A stretch of 20,363 bases of DNA from Pseudomonadota bacterium (GCA_021779635.1 JAJYAH010000031.1:1-20363); one strand, 5' to 3'. Shown: positions 1-7,892, numbered from the stretch's first letter. The notes: a model not told the origin generated them from the sequence alone. A program made the numbers and translations.

Positions 1-918
1 TGCGGGGCAGGCGGATATCGTGGTGGTTCCCGATCTTGAATCCGGCAACATGCTGGCGAAGCAATTGGAATATCTTGGGGGCGCCAGCCTGGCCGGGATC
101 GTGACGGGAGCGTCGGTGCCGATCATCGGTATCAACCAGGGTGCAAGCAGAAGGAGGCTGCCGCCCAGGCACAGGGCGGGTGCGGCCAGTATCCAGCCCC
201 GCGGCCATTTCCTATCGCGGATGCACAGATACAGAAGCTCAAAGATCATGAAATACAGCGCGTAGAACAGATAGTACCAGCATGACAGGGCGCTTAACGC
301 CATCATCCCAATGGCAGCGACCAGAAAGCGATAGTCGTGTTCTTCGAGCGACCTGAGATAGAGCAGCACGAGCAGCGGCAGGAATTCGATGGTCGCGACG
401 TGGGCGTGATGCATCACCTGCGTCACGTGCCAGGGATTGAAGGCAAAGATGAAGCCGGCCAGCGCGGCTCCCGTGTCGCGGCCCGCAACCTCGCCCAGAA
501 GATGGCGCGCCAGCAGGAACATCGCCACCGCTGACAGCGGAAAAGAGGCCAACAGTGTTAGGTTGTGGAGCAGGATCAGCTTGGCAAGGCTTGTGCCGAA
601 GACGCAGCCAAGCAGCGCAACGGCTGCGACCTGTGGCCAGGCAAAGGAGTGGTAGCTGAGCGATGTGCCTTCGGGATAGCGGATCTGAGTCGTGAACAGC
701 AGATCGCGCCAGTCATGCGCCGTCGCCACATGCCAGCTGTTCCAGAAGTCCTGCATATTGTCCTCCGGCGGCCCGATCAGCGCCGATGACAGATGCCCGA
801 ACAATGGCCGGAAGAACAGGACGGTCAGAAGGATAAAGCCGCCGATAACCAATGGCATCGTCAGCGTGAAGATCGGTCGGCGTGTGATGACACCTGTGTC
901 CGCCTCCAGCGGGGTCAC
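1..918 (-). CDS. GT-C-like polytopic membrane protein, probably truncated
   Basis: The frame starts with GTG at 918, which shares the bases GTGA with the stop of the upstream minus-strand gene, so translation is probably coupled. The protein opens with one TM segment, then a long outside loop with an acidic residue before a tryptophan (DNMQDFWNSWHVATAHDW) and a YPEG motif, followed by several further hydrophobic helices. This layout fits integral membrane GT-C-type glycosyltransferases or related sugar-transfer proteins that use lipid-linked donors. No exact family is recognised. After about 265 residues, near base 120, the hydrophobic sequence ends and the frame merely mirrors a phosphate acetyltransferase fragment on the other strand. 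The frame is still open at the left edge. The true C-terminus, normally another 200 or more residues, therefore appears lost or moved. Confidence 0.65.
   Translation of the reverse strand, partial: MTPLEADTGVITRRPIFTLTMPLVIGGFILLTVLFFRPLFGHLSSALIGPPEDNMQDFWNSWHVATAHDWRDLLFTTQIRYPEGTSLSYHSFAWPQVAAVALLGCVFGTSLAKLILLHNLTLLASFPLSAVAMFLLARHLLGEVAGRDTGAALAGFIFAFNPWHVTQVMHHAHVATIEFLPLLVLLYLRSLEEHDYRFLVAAIGMMALSALSCWYYLFYALYFMIFELLYLCIRDRKWPRGWILAAPALCLGGSLLLLAPWLIPMIGTDAPVTIPARLAPPRYSNCFASMLPDSRSGTTTISACPA
2..133 (+). pseudogene. Phosphate acetyltransferase (Pta) C-terminal fragment, cut off
   Basis: The plus frame reads AGQADIVVVPDLESGNMLAK and continues through QLEYLGGASLAGIVTGASVPII. This closely resembles the nucleotide-binding C-terminal part of phosphate acetyl/butyryltransferases, where PDLE-GNMLAKQL and the later G-RVPI are hallmarks. 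Family members normally continue with an L-T-S-R-A-D segment and about 25 more residues. Here the frame turns instead into Arg-rich sequence without family character (position ~130 on) and stops at 265. The opposite strand reads as a membrane protein up to about the same point. I infer a junction between 117 and 135 where a pta copy was broken. The 5' part lies outside the window, so whether a complete pta exists elsewhere cannot be seen. The exact breakpoint is approximate. Confidence 0.6.
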
Positions 919-1343
919 CACGAGGTGCGCTTGACGTCGGACAGCAGATGCTGGGCGCGGTGCGCCAGTCCGTCAGGCATGTCCTCGCCCGACTTGCGCG
1001 CCCAGCCCGCCAGCGCGCCCACGAAGCCCGCAAGCTGCGGGGGGCAGGCGATCAGCCGCGCTTGCTCCTCGATCTTGGCGGGTTTCAGGCCGCATTCCGC
1101 CCCCGCCACTCGCCAGCCGCACCATTCCGCTTCCTCGGTCACCACCACCGGATAGGTGCTCGGCGCCCTGTCGTTCAGCAATTCCCCGGCGGCGAATTCC
1201 CGACCCAAGCCGACGTCGTAGTGAATGCGGACGGGCTCATCGATGTCCTTGGTCCAATGCGGCACCGCGCGCTCGATCAGCGCCCAAGTGCTGACTGATT
1301 TCACATTCACATGCTGGTTCTTGTGGAACTGCGTTTTGGCCAT
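915..1343 (-). CDS. Conserved hypothetical protein, 142 aa
   Basis: ATG at 1343 opens a 142-residue soluble protein beginning MAKTQFHKNQHVNVKSVSTW. I recognise the general type (MAKTQF-KNQHV-VK---TWALIERVVPHWTK) as a small alphaproteobacterial hypothetical, but no function is known to me. No signal peptide or membrane helix is visible. There are three Cys residues (C-G-W, E-C-G, A-C-P) without a clear metal-site pattern. There is no strong Shine-Dalgarno before the ATG; the 20 bases upstream are GAAAACCCCCGCT-like. Its stop TGA overlaps the GTG start of the membrane protein gene downstream, so the two are likely one transcript. It lies divergent from the MFS gene at 1753. Confidence 0.8.
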   Translation of the reverse strand: MAKTQFHKNQHVNVKSVSTWALIERAVPHWTKDIDEPVRIHYDVGLGREFAAGELLNDRAPSTYPVVVTEEAEWCGWRVAGAECGLKPAKIEEQARLIACPPQLAGFVGALAGWARKSGEDMPDGLAHRAQHLLSDVKRTSW

Positions 1344-1752
1344 AGCGGGGGTTTTCGAAACTTCCGGCCGAAGCCTAGGCTGTCGCTGTTAAATGCCGGT
1401 TAAGGCCACTGCCGGACTTGGAGAGAAAGCTTTATTTCCCATAGAAAATGGGCAGCCCTTGCGTCAAAATTTGCACATACGACCCCGTCTGCGGTAATTC
1501 CCTGGACGACGTCCGGGACGATGGTTTTCCTAAGTAGGAAGGTGAGTAATCTTGAGCCCGTAGTGAGGCCTTGATGGTCGGGCATTTTGGGCGCGGTAGC
1601 TAGGCTAGGGTCGGCGCCTAGATGGTGTGGAGTGGCCGAAGGCCTGATCCAGCGATCTCGTCTTCCTTCCAGATTCCGAGCGTGTACGATCTCGATCGGC
1701 GCGCGGGCACTCGCAAAGTCGGGCAAAAACAAAACAAGGGCGAGGAAACATC
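1344..1752. other. Divergent intergenic region, 409 bp
   Basis: No convincing gene was found. Frames that are open here lack codon bias and family character. The region must hold the promoters of the minus-strand gene starting at 1343 and of the MFS gene at 1753. It contains two short palindromes (1510-1520 and 1527-1540), annotated separately. A good Shine-Dalgarno (GAGGAAA) lies 5-6 bases before the ATG at 1753. Confidence 0.6.
1510..1540. promoter_or_regulatory. Two adjacent short palindromes, possible operator
   Basis: CGTCCGGGACG (1510-1520) is a perfect dyad around a central G. TTCCTAAGTAGGAA (1527-1540) is a 14-base inverted repeat with 6-bp arms around AG. They sit side by side in the divergent region between the hypothetical gene (start 1343) and the MFS gene (start 1753). 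This placement suits an operator for a local regulator, but no regulator gene is in the window and short dyads occur by chance. Confidence 0.3.
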
Positions 1753-3099
1753 ATGACCGGGATACAGAAGGCGACGCCGCGCCTCAGGTCGGTTCAGATT
1801 GCCGCGCTGGCGATGCTGGTCGTGGCAGGTGTGATCAACTACATCGACCGCGCGACCCTCGCCGTCGCCAATCCGCTGATCCGGGAAGAACTGGGATTGT
1901 CGATCGCGGATATGGGCTATCTGCTGTCGGCGTTCCTGTGGGCCTATGCCTTCGCGCAATTACCCACCGGCGCCATGGTCGACAAATTGGGGCCGCGCCT
2001 CCTCCTGACGCTCGGCCTCAGTCTCTGGTCCCTCGCGCAGCTCCTCGGCGGACTGGTGCAGGGCTTCGGTCAGTTTTTCGGCGCCCGCCTTCTGCTCGGT
2101 GTCGGCGAGGCGCCGCAATTTCCGACATGCGCGCGCGTGGTGCGGGACTGGTTCAATCAGCGCGACCGTGGTCTGGCTACCGGGATCTTCAACTGCGCCT
2201 CCTCGCTGGGCACGGCCATCGCCGTTCCGCTGCTGACCTTCCTGATGCTGAGCTTCGGCTGGCGCACCATGTTCGTCGTCATGGGGGCTGCGGGCCTTGC
2301 GATGGCCGCCGTCTGGTACCTGGTTTATCGCAACCCGCATGAACTCGCGCTGACGCCGGAGGAAAATACCTATCGCACGCAGGGCGACCCGCCTGGGCAG
2401 CGCACCAAGGTCACGTTCCGCGAGTGGAAGCTGTTGTTCCGCTTTCGAACCACCTGGGGCATGATCTTCGGTTATTTCGGCTGCATCTATCTGACCTGGA
2501 TCTATACTGCGTGGCTGCCCGGCTATCTCGAGATCCAGCGGCACATGAGCGTGAAATATACGGGCTGGGCGGCCGCCATTCCGTTCGCATGGGGCGTTGT
2601 CGGCGGCGTGCTGGGCGGATACATCGCCGATATTCTGGTGCGCCGCGGCGTCGAGCCGCTCAAAAGCCGGAGATATCCCGCCGCACTCGCGCTGCTTGGA
2701 ACGGCAGCCTGCACGGTGGCCGCCGCCTATGTCGAGAGCGATGCGCTGGCGATCGCCTTCATCTCGGCCTCGCTGTTTCTGGTCTATGTCACCTCTACCT
2801 GCGCCTGGGCGCTGAGTTCGGTCGCGGTACCGACGAACTGCACGGCCTCGATCGGCGCGGTGCAAAATTTCGGAGGCTATCTCGGCGGCGCGCTGGCACC
2901 CACCGTCACCGGGCTCATCGTTCAAGCGACCGGCTCATTTGTGCCGGCGCTGGTGGTCGGCGCGCTGATCGGCGTGGTGTCGGCGGCCTCCTATCTCTTC
3001 GTGGTCGATCGGCCGATCACGGCGATGGACATGGACGCCATCTCTCATCCGGGGACTGCGCCTCTGAAGGCAAGCGCGACCAAGTCCGAGATTCTTTGA
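1753..3099 (+). CDS. MFS transporter, ACS (anion:cation symporter) type
   Basis: This 448-residue inner-membrane protein has the usual 12 TM segments. The first helix carries GVINYIDRATLAVANP (residues 26-41), where NYxDR is characteristic of the anion:cation symporter family (hexuronate, galactonate, glucarate, phthalate and similar organic acids). The MFS loop 2-3 signature follows as GAMVDKLGPR (73-82), and GVGEAPQFP marks helix 4. A typical charged middle loop (about residues 195-225) separates the two halves. Length is normal for the family. The start is supported by GAGGAAA before the ATG. The substrate is probably a small organic anion but cannot be assigned: no catabolic gene stands beside it. 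The neighbour downstream at 3207 is an unrelated membrane protein. Confidence 0.9.
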   Translation: MTGIQKATPRLRSVQIAALAMLVVAGVINYIDRATLAVANPLIREELGLSIADMGYLLSAFLWAYAFAQLPTGAMVDKLGPRLLLTLGLSLWSLAQLLGGLVQGFGQFFGARLLLGVGEAPQFPTCARVVRDWFNQRDRGLATGIFNCASSLGTAIAVPLLTFLMLSFGWRTMFVVMGAAGLAMAAVWYLVYRNPHELALTPEENTYRTQGDPPGQRTKVTFREWKLLFRFRTTWGMIFGYFGCIYLTWIYTAWLPGYLEIQRHMSVKYTGWAAAIPFAWGVVGGVLGGYIADILVRRGVEPLKSRRYPAALALLGTAACTVAAAYVESDALAIAFISASLFLVYVTSTCAWALSSVAVPTNCTASIGAVQNFGGYLGGALAPTVTGLIVQATGSFVPALVVGALIGVVSAASYLFVVDRPITAMDMDAISHPGTAPLKASATKSEIL

Positions 3100-3106
3100 A
3101 TTGGCG

Positions 3107-3139
3107 TTGACGCGACGCGGGGCGACCCGTCCATAAATA
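3107..3139 (+). promoter_or_regulatory. Candidate sigma-70-like promoter
   Basis: TTGACG at 3107-3112 matches a -35 box well. An AT-rich stretch CATAAATA (3132-3139) about 19 bases further could serve as a -10 box. It lies 68-100 bases before the ATG at 3207 and just after the MFS stop, so it could give the 3207 gene its own transcription start. The spacer is longer than ideal; this is pattern matching only. Confidence 0.3.
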
Positions 3140-3206
3140 GCTGCTTGAAAATGGGGTGTTAACGCTCATCCCCTAGCTTGAGCCGGTTCGCTCGCAGGGC
3201 CGTTTC

Positions 3207-4724
3207 ATGACTTCGAACATCGATGCCGCATCGTGCATTCCGGTTTGCGATCCGGCGGACCGCGCGAAATGGTCGCCATTGCCGTGGCTGCTGATCGCCC
3301 TGGTGTTTGTCGTCGCGATAGGGCTGAGGCTGGTCGTGCCGTCAAATGCCGACGTGGCGTGGCTGCTGACCGTCGGCGAGCGCGTATTGGATGGCCAGCG
3401 GCTCTACAGCGATATTGTCGAAATCAATCCGCCGATGGCGGTGCTGGCCTATCTTCCCGGCATTGCATCGGCGCGCGCGCTGGGCCTCGATCCAAAATAT
3501 GCGATCGATGCTCAAATTCTGCTGCTGGCGGCCGCCTCCATGCTGGCAACTGCGCGTATCCTGCAACTGTCCTCGGCGCTTGACCCGGTGAAGTGGGTTC
3601 CGCTTGGCATCTGGGCCGCGGCCGTGCTGACGATCCTGCCCATGTTCATCTTTGGACAGCGGGAGCATATTGCGACTCTCACTTTCCTGCCGGCGCTCGC
3701 CGTCTACGCACTGCGCTGCAACCGAGAGCCGCTCCCGCTCTGGGCTTGGCTGACATCAGGCATCGGCGCCGGCATCACCCTTGCGTTCAAGCCCTTCTTT
3801 GCGGTTCCTGTGCTTCTATGCATCGTGCTGACGGCGGCACGTGCGCGGTCCTGGCGCGTGCTTTTTGCACCGGAGAACCTGATTGCCGGCGGCCTGGTGA
3901 CGGCTTTCAGTCTTTTCACCTACGTCTTCTATCCGGAATATTTCACGGTCATCTATCCGCTGGTTCGCGACACCTACCTGTCATGGTCGATGCCGGTATC
4001 GGTCGTGATCTTGAATTCCGCAACACTGGTCTGGGTCATTGCGGCCGCTTCGATTTTTTTGACGCGCCGAAAACGAAAACTGGATTCGGCGGCTATTGTC
4101 GCGCTGCTGGCCTCGTTTGGATTCGCGCTGTCCTTTTTTCTGCAACGCCGGGGTTGGGCCTATCATTCCTATCCGATGGTCGCGATCGTTTTGCTGGCGA
4201 TGGGATATGTGATGATGGCAGCGGATGCGGCCTCGAGCGGTCGCCGTTTTGGTATCGCGACGATCTCTGTGCTGGCTGGGACTTTCCTGATCGCGAGCCA
4301 GTGGTTCAACACCAATGTCCATATCGGGCCCATTGAGGGGCCGGTTGCCGGCCTCAAACTGCATCCAAGAATTCTGGTATTGAGCGGCGAGGCGGCCATC
4401 GGCCATCCATTGGTGCGAACGCTTCATGGCGTATGGGTTTCACGGCAGGAGAATCTGTGGATCCGCGAATTCGTGCGATTGACGCGCGAGAACAATGTGA
4501 TCGATCCGCAGACCGACGCCAAATTAAATGCCGCGCTGGCGCTGGAGCGGGCATGGCTGATCGAGGACTTCAAGAAGCTGCCGCCCGATGTGGTTCTGGT
4601 TGATAATCTGCGCGATGGCTGGGGCGCATGGGCGCGCGCCGATGCGGAGCTCTCGCAATTGCTCAGGCCCTATACGCTGGTGCAGTCGATCGAAGGGATC
4701 GATATTTTGCGCCGGACCGAGTGA
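3207..4724 (+). CDS. GT-C-like integral membrane protein, 505 aa
   Basis: A hydrophobic protein with roughly ten TM segments in its first 360 residues and a soluble C-terminal part of about 140 residues. After TM1 comes a loop reading VVPSNADVAWLLTVGERVLD, then YSDIVEINPPMAVLAY. An acidic residue early in the first periplasmic loop followed by an N-PP motif is typical of GT-C fold glycosyltransferases of the GT39/ArnT-like group and of related bacterial proteins of unknown function. A candidate promoter precedes it, with a weak AGGG 7-8 bases before the ATG. The 3' end faces the minus-strand glycan genes 4734-7144, with only 9 bases between. The role in surface polysaccharide or lipid glycosylation is inferred from fold and neighbourhood; no substrate is evident. 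Confidence 0.75.
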   Translation: MTSNIDAASCIPVCDPADRAKWSPLPWLLIALVFVVAIGLRLVVPSNADVAWLLTVGERVLDGQRLYSDIVEINPPMAVLAYLPGIASARALGLDPKYAIDAQILLLAAASMLATARILQLSSALDPVKWVPLGIWAAAVLTILPMFIFGQREHIATLTFLPALAVYALRCNREPLPLWAWLTSGIGAGITLAFKPFFAVPVLLCIVLTAARARSWRVLFAPENLIAGGLVTAFSLFTYVFYPEYFTVIYPLVRDTYLSWSMPVSVVILNSATLVWVIAAASIFLTRRKRKLDSAAIVALLASFGFALSFFLQRRGWAYHSYPMVAIVLLAMGYVMMAADAASSGRRFGIATISVLAGTFLIASQWFNTNVHIGPIEGPVAGLKLHPRILVLSGEAAIGHPLVRTLHGVWVSRQENLWIREFVRLTRENNVIDPQTDAKLNAALALERAWLIEDFKKLPPDVVLVDNLRDGWGAWARADAELSQLLRPYTLVQSIEGIDILRRTE

Positions 4725-4733
4725 CCGCCCGCG

Positions 4734-4958
4734 TCACTTCTGCGAGATGCCAGCGATGAAAGTGTGGGGCACGCGCGCGGAGTCGTCGCGAATCGCAAAT
4801 TTGACTTCTCCGAAGACGCCGCTCAGCGCCTGATCATAGCCGTCCCGGTCGCGGACGAATTCGCCGCGGTCGTCGTCCAAAAGCCATTTTTGCGATGCGC
4901 GACTGGCCTTTGCGGCAGCAGCCGTCGAGCGCCGTCGTCCTTCAGGACTTGCCTTCAT
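4734..4958 (-). pseudogene. C-terminal remnant of a class I SAM methyltransferase
   Basis: The 74-codon frame opens at an ATG overlapping the TGA of the GT2 gene (ATGA, 4955-4958). Residues 1-22 are low-complexity Ala/Arg/Ser. From about residue 24 the sequence KWLLDDDRGEFVRDRDGYDQ, then FGEV, IRDDSARVPHT and a short tail, looks like the end of class I SAM-dependent methyltransferases that accompany GT2 glycosyltransferases. In these, D-RG--VR---GY, F--V and RIPYTH occur in the last 55 residues. The SAM-binding Rossmann part (about 170 residues with a G-x-G-x-G loop) is missing, because the GT2 gene directly abuts. The best explanation is an internal deletion that left a stump. It could still be translated by coupling but cannot be an enzyme. 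The family call is from memory of the pattern. Confidence 0.5.
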
Positions 4959-6040
4959 TGCGATATGCCGTCGAGAGCCGGACCATCCGCGTCGGCATCC
5001 AGATCGGGCTGCAACGGTGATGTTTCGAAATCATTCCGGACGAAGGCGGGATCGTGCGGCAACGGACCGGCCAAGCGCGGCCGCCGGTGGATATGAGAGA
5101 TCATGAACAGCGGCCGGTTCTTGGATTGAATGTAGGTGCGGCCGACATATTCGCCGATCAGCCCGAGCACCAGAAGTTGCACCGAGGAAATCATGACGAG
5201 CAGCAGCGTCAGACTAGTCCAGCCGGGCACGTTGCCCGAGACGATCCAGCTGATTACCGCTATGATCCCGACAACGGTCAGTACCATCGTCAATAACGCG
5301 CCGAGATAGGTCGCGATCCGCAGCGGCACCATTGAAAAGCTGATCAGCGCATCTGCGGCAAAGCCGATCATCTTGAACAGGGGATATTTGGTCGTGCCGG
5401 CGAAGCGGGGATTGCGATCGTATTCGTAGGCGACCTGCTTGAAGCCGAGCCAGGCGACCATGCCGCGAATGAACCGGTCATGTTCCGGCATCTGCACGAC
5501 CTGATCCGAAATACGCCGGCTCATGAGCCGGAAGTCGCCGGTATCCACCGGGATATGGACGCGCGTCAGATGGGCGAGCAGGCGGTAGAAGGCCGCCGCG
5601 GATTTCTTCTTGAACCGGCTTTCGCCGGCGCGGCTGCGCCGCAGTCCGTAGACGACGTCGGCGCCTTCCCGCACCATCAGATCGTACATCGGGCCCAGCA
5701 GTTCCGGCGGATCCTGCAGGTCGGCGTCGATCACGAGGACGAGGTCGCCGCGTACGGTGGAAAGCCCCGCGGTCAGGGCCAGCTGGTGACCATGATTTCG
5801 CGAGAGGCGAACCGCGACGACGTTACGGTCTTCGGCCGAAAGCTGGTTGATGAGCTTCCAGGTATTGTCGGTCGAGCCGTCGTCGACAAAAATCAGCTCA
5901 AATTTCTGGCCGCACAGCGCCCGCGCGGCGATGGTCATCTGACGATGAAATTCGCGCAAACCCTCTTCTTCGTTGCAGCACGGCACAACGATCGAAAGGA
6001 ACATTCTTCCAGGGCGTGGCGTCCCGTCGCGAATTTCCAT
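4955..6040 (-). CDS. GT2 glycosyltransferase, polyprenyl-phosphate sugar type
   Basis: Predicted to transfer a sugar from a nucleotide donor to polyprenyl phosphate at the inner face of the membrane, like DPM1/GtrB/ArnC enzymes. Counting from ATG 6040, residues 15-20 (LSIVVP) start the GT-A domain. VDDGS (52-56) and DADLQD (105-110) are the nucleotide and metal sites; DTGDFRLMSR follows. Two strong TM helices lie near the C-terminus (GALLTMVLTVVGIIAVISWI and LLLVMISSVQLLVLGLIGEY), ending in YVGRTYIQSKNRPLFMI as in this family. A 50-residue hydrophilic tail beyond that is unusually long. The frame stays open to a TTG at 6085, but the ATG at 6040 is preferred because 6062-6097 looks like regulatory DNA; ATG 6004 with GGAAGA is also possible. 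The deacetylase gene lies 90 bases upstream on the same strand. Confidence 0.88.
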   Translation of the reverse strand: MEIRDGTPRPGRMFLSIVVPCCNEEEGLREFHRQMTIAARALCGQKFELIFVDDGSTDNTWKLINQLSAEDRNVVAVRLSRNHGHQLALTAGLSTVRGDLVLVIDADLQDPPELLGPMYDLMVREGADVVYGLRRSRAGESRFKKKSAAAFYRLLAHLTRVHIPVDTGDFRLMSRRISDQVVQMPEHDRFIRGMVAWLGFKQVAYEYDRNPRFAGTTKYPLFKMIGFAADALISFSMVPLRIATYLGALLTMVLTVVGIIAVISWIVSGNVPGWTSLTLLLVMISSVQLLVLGLIGEYVGRTYIQSKNRPLFMISHIHRRPRLAGPLPHDPAFVRNDFETSPLQPDLDADADGPALDGISQ

Positions 6041-6061
6041 GATTCTGACAGCCTGCAAGAC

Positions 6062-6097
6062 ATTCGATCGAATTCGATGGATCAAATTCGATTCGAT
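6062..6097 (-). promoter_or_regulatory. ATTCGAT repeat cluster upstream of the GT2 gene
   Basis: ATTCGAT occurs four times in 36 bases (6062, 6072, 6086, 6091). The first two copies border a perfect 12-base palindrome, ATTCGATCGAAT (6062-6073). The cluster lies in the 90-base gap between the deacetylase stop (6131) and the GT2 start (6040) and is AT-richer than its surroundings. This suits a regulator-binding site or promoter for the GT2 gene. Confidence 0.35.
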
Positions 6098-6130
6098 ACC
6101 CCATATTCGGCGACGACCGGTCGGCGAATG

Positions 6131-7144
6131 CTACTCCGAAACCGTCTGCACCACGCTGTTGACGGGCCGCGTGCTGGCGACCGGCAGCTTCATGTCCTTG
6201 ACCATGGCTTCGTCGTATTCGGCCAGGGTCTGCACCGGCGCCTTGGCCTTGATCTGAACCACCTTGTAGCCACCGGCCTTGAGGCGGCGAAGCAGTTCGG
6301 GCAAGGCCTCAGCGGTGTGCTTCTGGAAATCGTGCATCAGGATGATGCCCTTGCCGAGCTTGTCCAGCTTGGTCATGACGGTCTGCACGACCTTCTCGGC
6401 ATTGCTGCCTTTTTTGAAATCGAATGAATCGAGATCGCAGGAGAAGATCGCGATGTTGCGGGTGCCGAGATAGGCCACCGTGGCGGGATTATGCTGCAGT
6501 TCCGGAAACCGGAAGAACGGCGACGGCGCTGCGCCGAGCGCCAGCTTGACGGCGCTGAAGCCTTTTTCGACTTCGTCCTTGGCCTGCTGTTCGGTCAGTT
6601 TCTTGCTGTTCAGGTTGGCATGCGACCAGGTGTGCGCCCCGATGGTCTGCCCGGCCGCGGCCACCTGCTTGAGAATCTCGGGGTGGTAGCTCGCATGTTT
6701 GCCGATCGGGAAGAACAGCGCCTTGGTGCATTCGTCGGCGAGCGCCTTCAGCACCATAGGTGTGTTAACCGGCCACGGACCGTCGTCGAAGGTCAGCACG
6801 ACCTCCTTGTCGGCGAGGAAATCGAGCTGCTTGAAATGCTCGAAGCCGAAACCCGGCCCGCCGGTGGTGTCGATTTCGACCACGCGGCTGACGCCGAGCG
6901 CGTCGGAATTTGCGCAAGCGGCCTTGCTCGGCGGCGGAACCGGCGCCTTGTCCGGAATAGCCGCGGTGACTTCAACGTCCTCGTGCTTGGCGGACGCCTC
7001 CGCTGGAAGCCGCTCGGCTTGCGCGGCGCTGACGGTCTGGGGAGCCGTCAACTCGGCGTGCCGTGACGATGTCCAAAACCAAAGGCCGGCGATGAGAACA
7101 GCCGAAACAACACTCGCCAACATCAGACCTGCCGCGTTTCGCAT
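6131..7144 (-). CDS. Membrane-anchored polysaccharide deacetylase (NodB domain)
   Basis: Predicted metal-dependent carbohydrate esterase family 4 enzyme that removes acetyl groups from a surface or periplasmic polysaccharide. Start ATG 7144 is chosen because GGAAAGA lies 7-8 bases upstream. It gives a 337-residue protein with an N-terminal signal anchor (AAGLMLASVVSAVLIAGLWFW) and a Pro/Ala-rich linker (about 45-75). The NodB domain shows TFDDG (118-122, catalytic base and metal Asp), HTWSH (171-175, metal His pair), FRFPEL (211-216), a D-x-D stretch near 237-239 and ILMHD (268-272, catalytic His). All motifs appear intact. An in-frame ATG at 7183 is less likely. The GT2 gene follows on the same strand. 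The substrate cannot be read from sequence; an exopolysaccharide or peptidoglycan-like glycan is the usual case. Confidence 0.9.
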   Translation of the reverse strand: MRNAAGLMLASVVSAVLIAGLWFWTSSRHAELTAPQTVSAAQAERLPAEASAKHEDVEVTAAIPDKAPVPPPSKAACANSDALGVSRVVEIDTTGGPGFGFEHFKQLDFLADKEVVLTFDDGPWPVNTPMVLKALADECTKALFFPIGKHASYHPEILKQVAAAGQTIGAHTWSHANLNSKKLTEQQAKDEVEKGFSAVKLALGAAPSPFFRFPELQHNPATVAYLGTRNIAIFSCDLDSFDFKKGSNAEKVVQTVMTKLDKLGKGIILMHDFQKHTAEALPELLRRLKAGGYKVVQIKAKAPVQTLAEYDEAMVKDMKLPVASTRPVNSVVQTVSE

Positions 7145-7542
7145 CGTTTGTCTTTCCAAATAACGCATTACCGTTGGGACCATACCGGCCTAACTTCGGG
7201 CGAGACGTTGCGACCTTGAAATCCAGAATCGGGTCTCTGCCGGGCCATTAATGCAAAACAGGTCTTAACGCCGTGCCAACGCAGCCCGGTTCGGGCCCAC
7301 AAATCTTGTCCGTTGTTTCCGTCGCGGCGAGCCGCCGCGTGGGCAGCCATGGCGCGCGCGAACGCACATGCGATCGCAAAGCCGCGAGGCGGTCCCGGCG
7401 GCCGGGCCGCCCCGTTCCAGCAGAGTGACGGACATCACAACAGAACCGATGGGTGACTGAGATCACAGTCCGAAGCGGGCGGCTGAAGCACTAATGGGCG
7501 TCAGCAACCCGCCGCGACCGGCGGACAACCGAGGAACCGAAA
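7145..7542. other. Divergent intergenic region, 398 bp
   Basis: The region separates the deacetylase (minus, start 7144) from the Cys-rich protein gene (plus, start 7543). No convincing gene was found. The right part carries two CRP/FNR-like dyads (7425-7466). The middle (7310-7420) is very GC-rich with several short self-complementary GC runs and no other recognisable element. Confidence 0.6.
7425..7466 (+). promoter_or_regulatory. Twin CRP/FNR-like sites (GTGA-N6-TCAC)
   Basis: Two copies of GTGA-N6-TCAC lie at 7425-7438 and 7453-7466, with both half-sites perfect in each. Each TCAC is preceded by A or GA and followed by A (ACATCACAA, GAGATCACAG), as in CRP-family operators. Start-to-start distance is 28 bases, and the second site ends 76 bases before the ATG at 7543. 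This fits activation of the small exported Cys-rich protein, or of the divergent deacetylase, by a CRP/FNR-family regulator. The site pattern is seen directly; the regulator is inferred. Confidence 0.55.
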
Positions 7543-7821
7543 ATGACCGCATCTCTCACCAAGACCATCCGCCGGGCCGGTTTGATGCTGGCGTTCGCTG
7601 TCTCCGTCTCCGCTCTGTCGTCGACCTCAAGCTTTGCCTTCAGCGCCGAGGCGCAGCAGATGTGCACCGGCGACGCGTTTCGCCTTTGCAGCTCCGAAAT
7701 ACCCAACATTCCGGCTATCACCGCCTGCATGGTCAAGCACCGGGCCGATCTGAGCGCCGGTTGCAGGGGGGTGATGGACCGCGAAGCGGCCAAGCAATCC
7801 AGCAAGGTCGCGACCAAGTAA
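7543..7821 (+). CDS. Exported small Cys-rich protein, 92 aa
   Basis: A short basic n-region (KTIRR) and hydrophobic core (AGLMLAFAVSVSALSSTSSFAF) form a signal peptide. The mature part is about 57 residues with four Cys in the order C-x7-C, C, C: CTGDAFRLC, then AITACMVKHRADLSAGC. The pattern C--DA-RLC ... I--CM--H---LS--C matches a single Cys-rich GLG1-type repeat (PF00839-like), a small disulphide-bonded unit frequent in exported rhizobial proteins of unknown function. The next gene encodes a similar unit, so the two are probably paralogues. Twin CRP-like sites lie upstream and GAGGAA sits just before the ATG. A periplasmic location is inferred; the function is unknown. Confidence 0.82.
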   Translation: MTASLTKTIRRAGLMLAFAVSVSALSSTSSFAFSAEAQQMCTGDAFRLCSSEIPNIPAITACMVKHRADLSAGCRGVMDREAAKQSSKVATK

Positions 7822-7892
7822 TTCAGGCGCGTTTCACTTTTGCCGAAGACGCGCTAGAATTCCTGGAGTTCATGACCGGCAGGCGTCACAGC

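Noticed and set aside
1960..2925. A 321-codon minus-strand frame inside the MFS gene
   Set aside because: It is low-complexity Arg/Glu/Gly sequence mirroring a typical transporter, with no plausible ribosome site or homology pattern.
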